Part shown: positions 1 to 12,105 of the stretch, piece after piece | Layout: each line of letters starts with the position of its first letter | Position numbering within the stretch: position 1 is the first letter of the stretch | Source of the DNA: Diadema setosum | Lineage: Eukaryota; Echinodermata; Echinoidea; Diadematoida; Diadematidae | Direction: 5' to 3' | Assembly: GCF_964275005.1 (NCBI RefSeq) | Contig: NC_092689.1 | Location: 8,575,200 to 8,639,199, forward strand | DNA: 64,000 nucleotides | Program-made: the position numbers and the translations under genes | The notes under the pieces: model-generated | Told to the model about the DNA's origin: nothing | The model's input: only the letters and a program-made list of their open reading frames with translations | The model's database searches: none

Positions 1-257
1 AAAAAAGTGTTGGAAGACCTACTTTATATTCATTGTAGCTCTCAAGCTGATACTGCAGTGACAGGATTATCACAAGATGCAGACAGCAAACTAAATTTGA
101 AAGTTGAAGTCAAATTTTGATGATAATGATGATGATGATGATAATGACTTTTTCTATTTAATAGTAATATATATATGAATATAATAATCATTACCAATAA
201 TAATAATATCAATAACAATTACATAAAAAATGGTATCAACGATCATGACAGTACAAA
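1..257. other. Left edge, non-coding
   Basis: AT-rich sequence with short GAT and ATA microsatellite runs. No exon was recognised. It probably belongs to an intron or the 3' side of the minus-strand BTBD10-like gene, whose remaining exons were not found here. Confidence 0.4.
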
Positions 258-821
258 TTAAAGGACAAGTTCACCTTCATGTACATGTGGATTGAGTGAA
301 TGCAACAATATTAGTAGAACACATCAGTGAAAGTTTGAGGAAAATCTGACAATCCGTTCAAAATTTATGAATTTTTAAAGTATCTGCGCAATTACTGCTG
401 GATGAGAAGACTACTACAGTGTGTGATGTCACATGCATACAACGATATAATGAAAATAAAAAGAGAATTTCACAAAATTTTACATTTTGAATAAAGTGCA
501 CATTTCTTTGACTTGTTACTGATGTATGTGAAGGATATTATTCCCCTTGCCTTCTGAAAGAGAGAAGTCGAGTGTTCTTTTGTTATGCGAGAAAAGTGAA
601 AATAAGGTGAATTTTCTTTATTCTTTCTTTATACCGTTGTACTCATGTGACATCACCAGCTATAGTAGTCTTCTCATCCAGCCATGACTGAGCAGAAACT
701 TTAAAAATTCATATCTTTTGAACGGATTGTCGGATTTTCCATAAACTCTCACTGATGTGTTCTACTAATATTGCTGCATTCACTCAATCCACATGTATAT
801 GAAGGTGAACTTGTCCTTTAA
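258..821. mobile_element. TTAA-ended palindromic MITE, family A, copy 1
   Basis: The element starts TTAAAGGACAAGTTCACC and ends in its reverse complement. The two arms, about 150-170 bases each, pair almost throughout, for example at the motif for TAGTAGAACACATCAGTG. Both ends carry TTAA, the target duplication typical of piggyBac-type elements. The length of 564 bp is nearly the same as the related copy at 22611-23176 (566 bp). It has no coding capacity. Confidence 0.85.
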
Positions 822-1620
822 TGAGAACCAAAGTCTGAACCATGAGTCTATACGACAAGTAATAGCTACAACAGCTGTTGTCTGTTTCTGTGGGAACACT
901 GTTGTTTCATATGATACCATTAAGTAAGCATCTCAAATGCATGACGTCTGGCCTCTGGCAGAGGTGATCCTTCTTTCAGTCATATGTAACATATAAACTT
1001 TAGCCTTTTTGATCATGCTTTGTGGTATCCAAGAACACAGCAAAGCAGAGCCACAACTGGTCTCTGCTCATAATAACTACAGCTACAAGCCTACACAAAT
1101 ATCTTACTAAAAATTATGCCATGTTGCTCAGCCACTTTAGCATGAAATGCGGAGGACAGTGTTTTCGGCAAATTTGGCCCAATTGCGCAACACCTCGAAC
1201 ATGTCACAGTTACTGACTACAAGCAGATACAAATGACTGCAACATCTCGCAAGCCTGAAAAGCTTTTGTAATTCTCTGGCTGTTGCTTTGATATCCCATG
1301 CAAACAATGAATAGTCCTATCTATCCTTGTTCATGTTATCATGATATTTCATGCAAACTGCTAGTGTGAAATTATTCCACTTAGATTGGGGTACATTGTA
1401 CCCTTGCCTCCTCACACAGTTATTATGTACCTGCCATTGTAAATGGGTGGCCCTTGATTTACATTTTTATGGAGTTTATTGATCTTGACCAGCGACCTTG
1501 AAGATTGACCTTTAACCCCTTTTGGACAAAGTACAAATTTCAAATTTTACATTCATTAAGTACATACAAATGTGTAGAATAACTTTGATATTGGATTTTC
1601 CTTGTGGAAGATATGACAAG
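822..1620. other. Non-coding stretch, nothing recognised
   Basis: AT-rich sequence without a convincing exon, RNA gene or repeat structure. The short open frames lack splice context and family similarity. Confidence 0.4.
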
Positions 1621-1900
1621 GCGGTGAGATAGCTCAGTCTGTAGCGTGTCTGCCTCACGATCCTAAGGACCCCGGTTCCATCCTCAGGTCCCACTGAGCA
1701 ATGTTATATGTTTACAATCATACCGTCCCCTATAGTAAGAGGCAAAACACTCTGTCCCTCGGATGGGACATAAAATGGAGGTCCTGTGTGTGAGATAGTC
1801 ACAACTCATGCACGCAAAACATCCCACTTCACTTATTCATCATGAAGAGCAGGGTCTTTAACCCGGTAAAGTAGTCCCACCCTCTATACATCCAACTGGA
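1621..1900 (+). mobile_element. tRNA-derived SINE
   Basis: The head resembles a tRNA: a TAGCTCAGTCTGTAGCG box A and a GGTTCCATCC box B about 45 bases apart. It is followed by a non-tRNA body (GATGGGACATAAAATGG) as in marine-invertebrate SINEs. The head does not close into a full acceptor stem with CCA context, so it is not a tRNA gene. The 3' boundary is uncertain. Confidence 0.65.
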
Positions 1901-2542
1901 CCCCATGGAAGACCAGCTATTGCAGCTGAATATGGGCTGTTCAGCCATCTTCTCTGATGGAAATGAAACAGCAACAACTGGAAATTTGACCTACCTTCCA
2001 TTGACCGTACATTCATGTGTACTTCTAGTAACCTACAGTACCTCCTCTGTCACTTGTAGCTCCTTCAAATCTAATATTACCCTTGGACATTCCTAACCCT
2101 ACCTCAAATACAATGTATGGCTGAAAATGAGATTTTTAGTCTGCTGCCTTTGACCCTGACCACTGACTTTTTTTGTCAGAAAAAAAAAAATCTGACAAAA
2201 TGCTTCATGAAATGCCCCCTGGGCAACTGGGCAAAATGGTACAATAATCAAAACAATAATTTATCGGACACCTATTTACCTTTAAATATCCTACAGGGTT
2301 TGAAAGGGGAGTCCAATGCACAACTTTCACGTGACCTATTAAAGCGGAGTTTATATTTCATTGTGACTTATTTCTTACTGTTAACATGCACTGGGTTTGA
2401 GTCAAAAGGTCACATGTGAAAGGAGCCAAAAGATTTGACCCTGGTAATTCAATGAATGCATGCATTTTTTGTTCATATTACATTATGTTTATGACATTTT
2501 TCTTTTCTTTCCTGTAATTCTGCTAGTATTAATACTTTCTAC

Positions 2543-2543
2543 A

Positions 2544-2588
<45 letters not shown>
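2543..2588. repeat. (GAT)n microsatellite
   Basis: About fifteen perfect GAT/TGA triplets just downstream (on the minus strand) of the 2705-2837 exon, so inside the following intron of the BTBD10-like gene. Confidence 0.95.
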
Positions 2589-2590
<2 letters not shown>

Positions 2591-2703
2591 CAGATGATGG
2601 ATCTATTTCAGCTTAAAATGATAACCAAGAGGCTCTATAATGCACATGCACACACACTGATGAACAGACACATGTATGACCTTTTGGAGCTTCGCAGTTC
2701 TTA

Positions 2704-3717
<1,014 letters not shown>

Positions 3718-4082
3718 CATGATGGTCGGCAGCCGCCCGGTAATTCCGGGGATTCGCACAGTTGCTCATGGTGGTGATGGTGATGGACGCAGAGGCAACG
3801 TTGGTTGAGACCTTCTTGGTCTCGTTGGCAGCCGTGGACGTGATGGTTGGGGCGGCCGTCGGGACCGCGGTCATCGCCGGTTGGGGGTCTGGAGTGGGGG
3901 CCCTCCTGGAAGAGTTTGAAGGCGTTTTGAGGCACGAGTGGGTGGGCGAGTTATCCCGACTGCCGCGGCCGTCGCCTCGAGTGTCCCCCTCCGTGGGGTC
4001 CCGTGGGCCGGCAGGAGAATGGCGGGATTCGATGCTTGCAGCCAACGGCGATGTCGAGTGGCCTACTTGTGGGTAGGAGCTC
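3718..4082 (-). CDS. BTBD10: Probable BTBD10-like exon encoding the Ser/Thr/Pro-rich N-terminal region
   Basis: A GC-rich island of 365 bp stands out in AT-rich flanks. On the minus strand it has an acceptor (TTTATGTGATATTAG) and a donor (CATG/GTAATT). The single open frame encodes about 121 residues rich in S, T, P, R and A, with segments such as SRDNSPTHSCLKTPSNSSRR. It leaves phase 1, exactly what the 2705-2837 exon needs. A disordered Ser-rich region before the BTB domain is a feature of BTBD10. The residues are not alignable by eye, so the assignment rests on position, phase, splice sites and composition. The plus strand is also open over part of it (3762-4076) but that product is an odd Val/Gly-rich chain without splice context. 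No initiator ATG is present in the exon, so the start codon must be further right. Confidence 0.6.
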
Positions 4083-5504
4083 CTAATATCACATAAAAAT
4101 GACAAGAAAATTCCTCTCAAAGTATAGACACTAATCAAATTGAAGATATTTTTGTTGTTGTATTTGAAGGGGTTTGATTTGAAGGGATTTGATTTGAACT
4201 TAGATGCTGGTTACATGGTCGCTACGGAGATTTTTTTTTTTCCCCAAGCTGCCAAATGCTTCCTAGCGTTCAAATACGGGAAAAATGATTTTACCTATGT
4301 CCCTCCACCTACTGATCTCTACAGTAAAATATCTGGATATCTCATTGGTGCATTCATACTGTACGAACTATTGAAGCCGCCGTGCCACCATGTTACTTGT
4401 ACCATGCAGACTCTCATGAGGGCATCTACGCATTTTCCAACACAGACTGTCACCAAAAACATGTGATATTAAATGAGCTCTGTACACAAGCGTATGGTGA
4501 TGAGTTGGGCAATCTAGATGGCGGTACAGTGGCTTCAAATGATTGGCAAATATGTGATATCCAGACATTCCCTGTAGAGATCAGTGCCAAAAATACACAA
4601 GGTAATGAAGATGGCAGACAAAAAACACTGGATACCGCATGATGGAGAGTCTGTGGCTGTATCCACTGTGACCAAACAGCCGAGGTTCGCTGTGGTGTAC
4701 AGTTGTACTGATGAAGCTGAGAAGACAAAATGACACCATTTAGGTGATGCTTGCGGTGGCATTGGAAAGGCAGGTGTACAAATGGTACCAATGCAGCATC
4801 ATACATAAAATATCATTGACAAGTATTAGTAAGTCTCGGGATGAGCAGACATAAATAGATGTCCGCCAGACACAGAATTGATGGTGTTACAGTCATAAGA
4901 GAGAGTGTGTGTCTGTGTACATATAAATGTGTGTGCGTCTTGGAAAAGTTATGAGTCACTGATTATTGATAGCATTGCAATGCTTGTACATACTGTACAG
5001 TGTGCACAATGTAAGATTGAGGATAGTACATTGTACATGTTTCCTTTAATAATGTTACTTTAATACAGCCTGTACGTTGTACAGCTGTACTTTGCATTAT
5101 GGTGTTACATTGTTCATACTGCAATATAACTGTATGTTTTTATTGATGTTCAGCTGGTCAACAGCAGTACTACCCCTGTACACTCTAAAAAAATATTAAT
5201 CGGTTGACTTAAAGTATTACACTGAATTATGACTTTGACATGAATCAGCACACAGCAAAGAGAAACGGCACTATGAGATACCACAGAATGCAATTAATTC
5301 AGCTGACACACAAACCTGTCACCACAAGAACCCCACATTTGTCATACACCCTGTAACACTGATGAACAAGCTGTGACAGTGTGTTTAGAGTTTAATACTG
5401 ACATGGGTAATATGTATCGGTACAGTACAAACAACAGCCCTGATTTCTTATACTCATTATTTTAAGTGCTACTATACATTGTACATGCTCAAATGATACT
5501 CATC
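4083..5504. other. Non-coding, probable intron or upstream region of the BTBD10-like gene
   Basis: No exon with good splice sites was recognised on either strand. Contains short T and GT runs only. Confidence 0.35.
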
Positions 5505-5606
5505 ATAATCCAAAAAGCAGAATTTTAGCAATCACACTCAGTAAAAAGGCCAAATATAATCCAAAAAGCAGAATTTTAGCAATCACACTCAGTAAAAAGG
5601 CCAAAT
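5505..5606. repeat. Perfect 51-bp tandem duplication
   Basis: The unit beginning ATAATCCAAAAAGCAG occurs twice head to tail (5505-5555 and 5556-5606) without a mismatch, which indicates a recent duplication. Confidence 0.95.
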
Positions 5607-6930
5607 ACATTGTACAGGCTCACATTCCCACAGCTATTGTGGTGATCAGGAATGTACACAGAGTATCTACCTTTGTCCATCCTGTAAACTTATGAAGTCC
5701 ACATGCAATTACAGTACCTGCCGGGGCCTACAACATCAACTTGCAAATCAAGTTAGGATTGTGAAAACACGATTATAAGCACCTGCATTCTGGCAACCTG
5801 GGCAACATAAACATGCTGACAGTGGAGTGTGACATGTTATTCACCATCTCCCACAGACTCACAGACAAAAATAATTGTATTACCATGACTGCCATGCACA
5901 TGCGTTTTGTATGTCAGGCCGAGCCAGCAAAAGCGGCAGTGCCCATGGTAGCCCTGAGTGTTCAGTACATATACGGGGAACACTGTCACATAGTGGATAC
6001 AACTCCTGACTTTCAATCAGAGGGCCTGAATTTGAATCCCGTCCAGTCCTTACGTTTCTCGACAAGATATTCTTACTGACCAGTTCCTCTCGACCAAAGT
6101 GTATACAACAGTGTACATTGTAGCAATGCTGGGGTTATAATAATGGAAGGGCCTCTTATTGAACAATGGCAACACTGCAGAAGCTACCCTGGATAAAGAA
6201 AAAGGCCATATTATCACTGTTGTTGTTGTTGCTGTTATTGTTGCTGCTGCTGTTGTTGTTGTTAGCACTATCAGATCTACAGATTTGAAATCTGTCAGAA
6301 GTTGAAAGACTCTGCTTTGCAACATAACTCCAGCACAGATTCATTCTCTGTTCATTCATCCTACACATTCCCAAGTGTTATAAAAAGCAATATTTTGCAC
6401 ATTAGACAAATGTAAACAAACAAACCAACCACCAGGGGTTTGAAAATAATTGCAGCTGTTTCAAATTCATAAAAGTGTAATTCTATGAAACAGCATGGTT
6501 TACAAAGGGTTATCACTCAGAAGAAATTGATTTTCTGCCCATTTCTATCTTGCCTCTGCTGATACTACATGTAGATACTAAACAGTTATTTTTTTTTTAA
6601 AGTCCTAACTCTTCACCAATATCATAATCCGATAAAGTACCTAATTTTTTAAGTGAATGTTTCCACTAGGTATCAAGGAAAGTTTTATCTAGAGTCAGCA
6701 TTTTAAATCATGCTTGTTACTTTCCCCTTTTCAGTTTGAAGGCTACAATCTATTTCAATCATGGGCCTTCTCACTTCAGGCAGAAGCAACCAACAGCCAA
6801 ATGGATGAGTGAGAAGAATGCTTATTATCCAAATACGAGGGCAATTCAAATGTTTAATCTAAGAAAATCAATCTTTAGTTGCACATATTCTGCAAAACTG
6901 TTGCTTCTGATGCAAAAACAAACAAACAAA
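5607..6930. other. Non-coding stretch with a (TTG/CTG)n run
   Basis: The only clear structure is an imperfect TTG/CTG trinucleotide run at about 6217-6263. Open frames here are short and unsupported. Confidence 0.4.
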
Positions 6931-8242
6931 CTAGAAATGTCGCTTTGGCGACTGGTATGCCTCCGCCATAATGCATGATTTTCCCAATAGGTCTAGATAG
7001 TACATGTGGACAATGTGTGATTACATTTTCACAAAATTGGCAAAATATTGAAATGACAAGTGTCACAAATGTGTTGAATGTTCACCTTCCTTGACCTAGG
7101 TTTAATTGGATGAATAGGAGAGCATGTATCTAGGGATTTAAGGACTTTAACTCGACTTTGACCCATTCATACATTCAGGCATTGAGTAATTTTCAAGGTA
7201 CAGGTGTGGAGAAAAAGTGCAATTTCTGAATTGAATAGTAAATTGTTACCATTTTCATCTGGCCCTTGACCCTAAAATTCATAAGATAATCACTTTCAGG
7301 TAGAACATGCATAATATGTACTAAGTTTCAAGATAACTTGAGCCACTTCCGAGATATGGAGGAAAAAGTTAGTTCAGCACTTTCACTTGATCTTTGACCT
7401 TTTGACCTTTGAGGCAAAAAAAGAAGAAAAAAAAAACTTTCCAGAGAATTTCTACTAGGTTACACATGTATGCATACACCAAGTGTAAAAAAAAAATAAC
7501 CCTGCTGGCATTGCATGATAGGAGGGAAATAGTAAAATTTTGAAGTGTTGCACTTGACCTTTGACCCCATGAACCCTACATTCTCTAGATAATCACTTCC
7601 AGTCAGTATATGTATATACTATGTTCCATGAAGATACCTTGAACAATTTTCCAAGGTATGGAGAAAAAAAAAAGTTTTAATATTTTACTGACCGTTTGAC
7701 CTTTGACCTTTGACCTTTGACCTCATGACCCAAACTTTCACCAGAGAATCTTAATTGGGTAATACATGTATACACTAAGTTTCAAGAAAATATCTTCAGG
7801 CATTCAATAGATATGGTGGAAATAGTGAAATTTTATGTATTTGACCCTGACCTTTTGACCTTTGACCTTTGACCTCATGACCCAAACTTTCACCAGAGAA
7901 TCTTAATTGGGTAATACATGTATACACTAAGTTTCAAGAAAATATCTTCAGGCATTCAATAAATACGGTGGAAATAGTGAAATTTTATGTATTTGACCTT
8001 GACCTTTTGACCTTTGACCTTGAGCATGTGCACCCAAAAGTTGATAGGCACAACTTCACCCCCTAATACACATACATGCCAAGTTTCATTAGGATACCTC
8101 AACGGGTTTTAATAGTTACCTTGTCCACAAAATTCATTACGGACGGACGGAAGGACGGACGGACGGACGGACGGACGGACGGACGGACGGACGGACAACC
8201 CGAAAACATAATGCCTCCGGCACCACTTCGTGGCGGAGGCAA
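6931..8242. mobile_element. Dispersed 1.3-kb element rich in TTTGACC repeats, copy 1
   Basis: The left end holds TATGCCTCCGCCATAATGC and the right end CATAATGCCTCCGG...TGGCGGAGGC, so the termini are inverted repeats around GCCTCCGCC. The body repeats modules with CCTTTGACCTTTGACC, CCAAACTTTCACCAGAGAATC and AAGTTTCAAGAAAATATCTTC. Near the right end is a (GGAC)n tract at 8149-8201. A nearly identical copy lies at 60220-61546 and an inverted partial copy at 30660-31470. It encodes nothing convincing and is presumably a non-autonomous DNA element. Confidence 0.8.
8149..8201. repeat. (GGAC)n tetranucleotide tract
   Basis: About thirteen GGAC units inside the dispersed element. Its minus-strand translation gives the spurious SVRP repeat peptides that appear in the open frames here. 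Confidence 0.95.
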
Positions 8243-8881
8243 TACAAAAAACAAATAATCCCACCAATATGCCAAAACTGTACAAAAGAAAACAAAAGTA
8301 ACAAGAAAAGCATAAACTGAAGAACACAGACCTCTGGGAAGCCGCTCATTTCCACCCATACTACAATTCCGACTCCAAAAATACACACACACACACAAAT
8401 AATACCATGATCCAGATGGTGATCCAGATATCTGTCATGATCTAGTTATCTGTTCCTTGTGTCATAATTAACTTTTTCCTGAAAATTTCATCAAAATCTG
8501 TTCATAACTGTTTGACTTATCATTTTGCAAACAAACCAATTGATACCCACAAAAAAAAATTTAACCTTCTTGGCGAAGGTGCACATACAAAGTGTACATT
8601 ATAAACAAACAAAATGCCTTCATTCTTACACAAGTTCATTCATGCATAGAGTCTCTCTCATTCTTATACAGCCCATGAATGTTTTGGCACATTGCGCAAC
8701 CACACTCTGCAAACAATGACTTGCAAATGAAGATTGTGTTGCACAAAGCCATCTCATATAACTCCAGACTTTGGAATCATTAGAATGTTTAAGGCATAAT
8801 TGAAATTGCCCACGTGTAAAGCTTTGATCTGGTACAGTACTACTCTCATGCGTCTCTGCCCCCTTATCCTCTTTCTGAACT
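8243..8881. other. Non-coding stretch, nothing recognised
   Basis: AT-rich sequence with a short CA run near 8388. No supported gene. Confidence 0.4.
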
Positions 8882-9389
8882 CTTAGACCCCGTTTACAGT
8901 GCGAGGCTCGGCCGCGGCCGAGCCGCGATGAGCCGCGGCCGAGCCCTGCCTCTTCTTGGTGTAAACGCAAACTGGGCCAAATGCGCGGCCAATTGCGCGG
9001 CCAATTTTAGTCTGGCTTCCAAACCCTCTGCCTGTATCTTTCACTATTCAGGACATTAACCCCCTCAACGTCGAAAACTAGTATAGTTGAAGGTGGTTTT
9101 GTCCTGCAAAGGATTTTTTTCCTTCGGCAAAGGCCTTTGCCCGAACGGCGACTTCGTCGCCACGGAATTCATTTGGCAAAGGGTCTGAAAACCAGACAAT
9201 ACCAAATTGCGTTTGTTTACAAGCAGAGCGCCACTACGACAAAATATTGAAAGGTTTGAATCAAAAGCGCGGCCGAGCCCAGCAGTGTAAACGGACAAAA
9301 TTGCAAGGCTCGGCCGCGCAATTGAGGCCGGACTCGGCCGCGGCCGAGCCGCGGCCGAGCCCGGCCCCGCACTGTAAACGGGGTCTAAG
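8882..9389. mobile_element. Foldback DNA element with GC-rich ends
   Basis: The ends are inverted repeats (TTAGACCCCGTTTACAGTGC at the left, its complement at the right, ending near 9389). Just inside both ends are overlapping palindromes of the type CTCGGCCGCGGCCGAG. The 508-bp element has no coding capacity, and the ORFs across it arise from the GC-rich palindromes. A clean target duplication was not identified. Confidence 0.8.
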
Positions 9390-11572
9390 CACACAACTGA
9401 TATCAAAGTGAACTCTTCGTCAGTGTATCGCTGGCAATTTCAAAATGACTGGGAAGATTTTTGGAGTGACATATCATAGAACAATTCCATTCGAAAGGTC
9501 ATTTGTTGTCATCTATTACATATTGTAACTGAGCATTTAAAACCAACCATAGAGCCCATCAACATTCTTCAATGCGATCTTAATTCTCACTCTGCTGACA
9601 ATTACAATCATCCTTTATATTAGACAAGTTAAAAATTCTGTACTTTGATGGAAAGTGTAATTCTATGTAGAAATTAGGTGTACTTTCAAGTTGTACAATG
9701 TACATAATGTACAGCTCACCCAGATACAAATATACATCCGTACATGAAGGAAAAAGATATCCAATACAAGTAAAGCAGTATGTAGTATGTGTGCTTGTTG
9801 GTTTTTTGATAGTTTGATACATTCCTACATTGTGTACTTCTAATGTCAATGAACTTTAACACAATCTTACAATTCTGCACCCTAAACAATCTAAGAACTC
9901 AGCAGGTTGGCAAGATCAACCTTTCTTTTTAACCCACTGCTTGAAGGAACCTAAAGCTAGTACAGAGCATGGATATTCAGCAGTTCAGTGCAAATGGGCA
10001 AAAGGCGTTCATGAAAAATGAAAAGATGCATTTAATAGCGTTGTACTGTAAATCAAAGTTCAATGCACATAAAACACTGCATATATCATATTCAGAATTA
10101 TAAAAGAAGATGTTGGTAAATATTTTTTCCCACTTGGTCCTAAACCACAAACATGTGCTTTTAAATAACATTCAGATCTAGAGTTCAAAGTGGACAAAAT
10201 TGACATAATTTTACTTGGTTCTAATTTTGATGTGATATCTAACATGAATTTTACCATTCTCCCCCCCCCCAAAAAAAAAAAACAACAAAAAACCAACAAA
10301 TAACAAAACTGGTATTAAACCTGAAAGGCATTCAAGTGCATAATGGTTGTATGATAAATGAGTTTGTAATCCTTTCTTAATAAAAAAAGGTATGACATAC
10401 AGTACATGTACTGTACAGAAATACATTCAACAGAGACCTAAGACAATCATACACCACGATAATTAAATCAAAATATGAAAAGTGGAAAGCGGACGTTTTC
10501 ACCATATGTGGAAATTTTCTCTCGTTTATTGCAATGTGCTTTTAGTGTGACAATACAAGAAAGCGAAAATTTTTGCTTCCCATTTATCATGTACTGGTTC
10601 ATTTTTGGATTCTGCGGAATTAAAAAGACACAAAATTCACTTCACCTGGCCGAGCGTGAATGTACAGGAGGGCCTACTACACAAGTGTAGTTACATAACA
10701 TTCGTACGTGAACTATACAGACAATATTCCAGGTTAACTTAAAATGTCTTAGAAACATGAATCTCTCGTCCTTTCTACAGCATGATACAAAGTTTGATGA
10801 ATGCCTTTTATGAGAAATGCAGAATGCTGGCATGGTTTATAGTTAAGCAGTAGGCATGTACATGTACATCATCCTGATTCTGGAAGCCTTTAAAAGTAGT
10901 CAACAAATACATGTATGAAGAAAAACATGAAAGAAGAGCAATAGTGGCCTTGACTGAGCTTGTTAGCAACATCCAGATTTATGTAGTTTGACAGAACTCA
11001 GTCATCACACAGCCACAAAAAAAGAGGTACAGGAATGATAATGAAATGATCACTATCATCACCCTGCATGCTGAAGTCACTTACATTCTGCTGCCGATGA
11101 TACAGCCACTTTGCCTGAACAAGTACAGAATATTGAACCACCTATTGGGCAAAAGAAGTCTTGTTTCCTCCTCAAGCCAGTGAATGAGGAACAATTTGTC
11201 CACACAACCTACACCTGAACACTCCCTGTGTCTGCCAAAACGGCTGTGATCACGCGCTTTCCATCTGAACTGAATAACAACCTTTTTACTGAGAAGATTA
11301 GGAAGTCGACGCACAAGGGAACGTGCTCAGGAAATGCGGTGGATTGGGAGCAGGGGGGCAAGACAGCTGCGACGTGCATGCAGAGGAGGGAGAAAACTTG
11401 AGGGGGCGCGCTGGATCGAGGAGGGATCTACAGGGGACTGCATACTGAGGCGCCCTCACTATGGACGGAAATCTGATCAGATGTAAATTGTTCCAATCTA
11501 GGGGCTGAAACACAAACAGTCACACATACACACGACCCCAGTATGTTCGACATTCACTTACCAGACCTTTGC
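9390..11572. other. Non-coding stretch, nothing firm
   Basis: Mostly AT-rich with poly-C/poly-A at 10261-10280. A GC-richer segment at about 11290-11480 is open on the minus strand but has no recognisable product or convincing splice pair. I see no supported gene. Confidence 0.35.
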
Positions 11573-12066
11573 CAGGGCTGCACACTGGCGCCGGTCCGAC
11601 GGTCAAGACCGGCAAAAGTCACTGTCGGACCGGTAACTTTTCAGGAAATCCACAAGTTACCGGTCCGACATGACCAGTCAAAAAAAAAGCATTGGCGGGG
11701 TCAGTAGAAAGAAAAAGATCAGCCCCGATCAGGGAGAAACAGAATGCAAGATATCGCATTGTTCAACACGTTTTACGCAAGTTTTCGAATATGTCTACCG
11801 GTGCAATTTGTAAAGTAAACATACAATTGTATATTAGTTTTGAGCACTAGCAGTCGACCAGTTATTCGCGCTCGCTTGCGCATTGGCGCTGCTCACGCAC
11901 TGCCATGCTATGCAATACATGCAAAGGATGTACGGTACAATGTAACTGTTGAAATGCATGGATTGTTTCCCCGATCCCGTTTTGTTTGTTCGTTTGCTTG
12001 CGATTGGCGGTCATGGCAGACAAGAAGCATTGATAGAAGTGCACGCATTTCTGGGTCATTTTACTC

Positions 12067-12105
<39 letters not shown>

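Noticed and set aside
3762..4076. Plus-strand frame opposite the Ser-rich BTBD10-like exon
   Set aside because: The Val/Gly-rich product lacks family features and splice context, whereas the minus strand has both splice sites and the right phase.
8099..8398. Open frames with SVRPSVRP repeats (also at 61241-61622)
   Set aside because: They are translations of the GGAC tetranucleotide tract in a mobile element.
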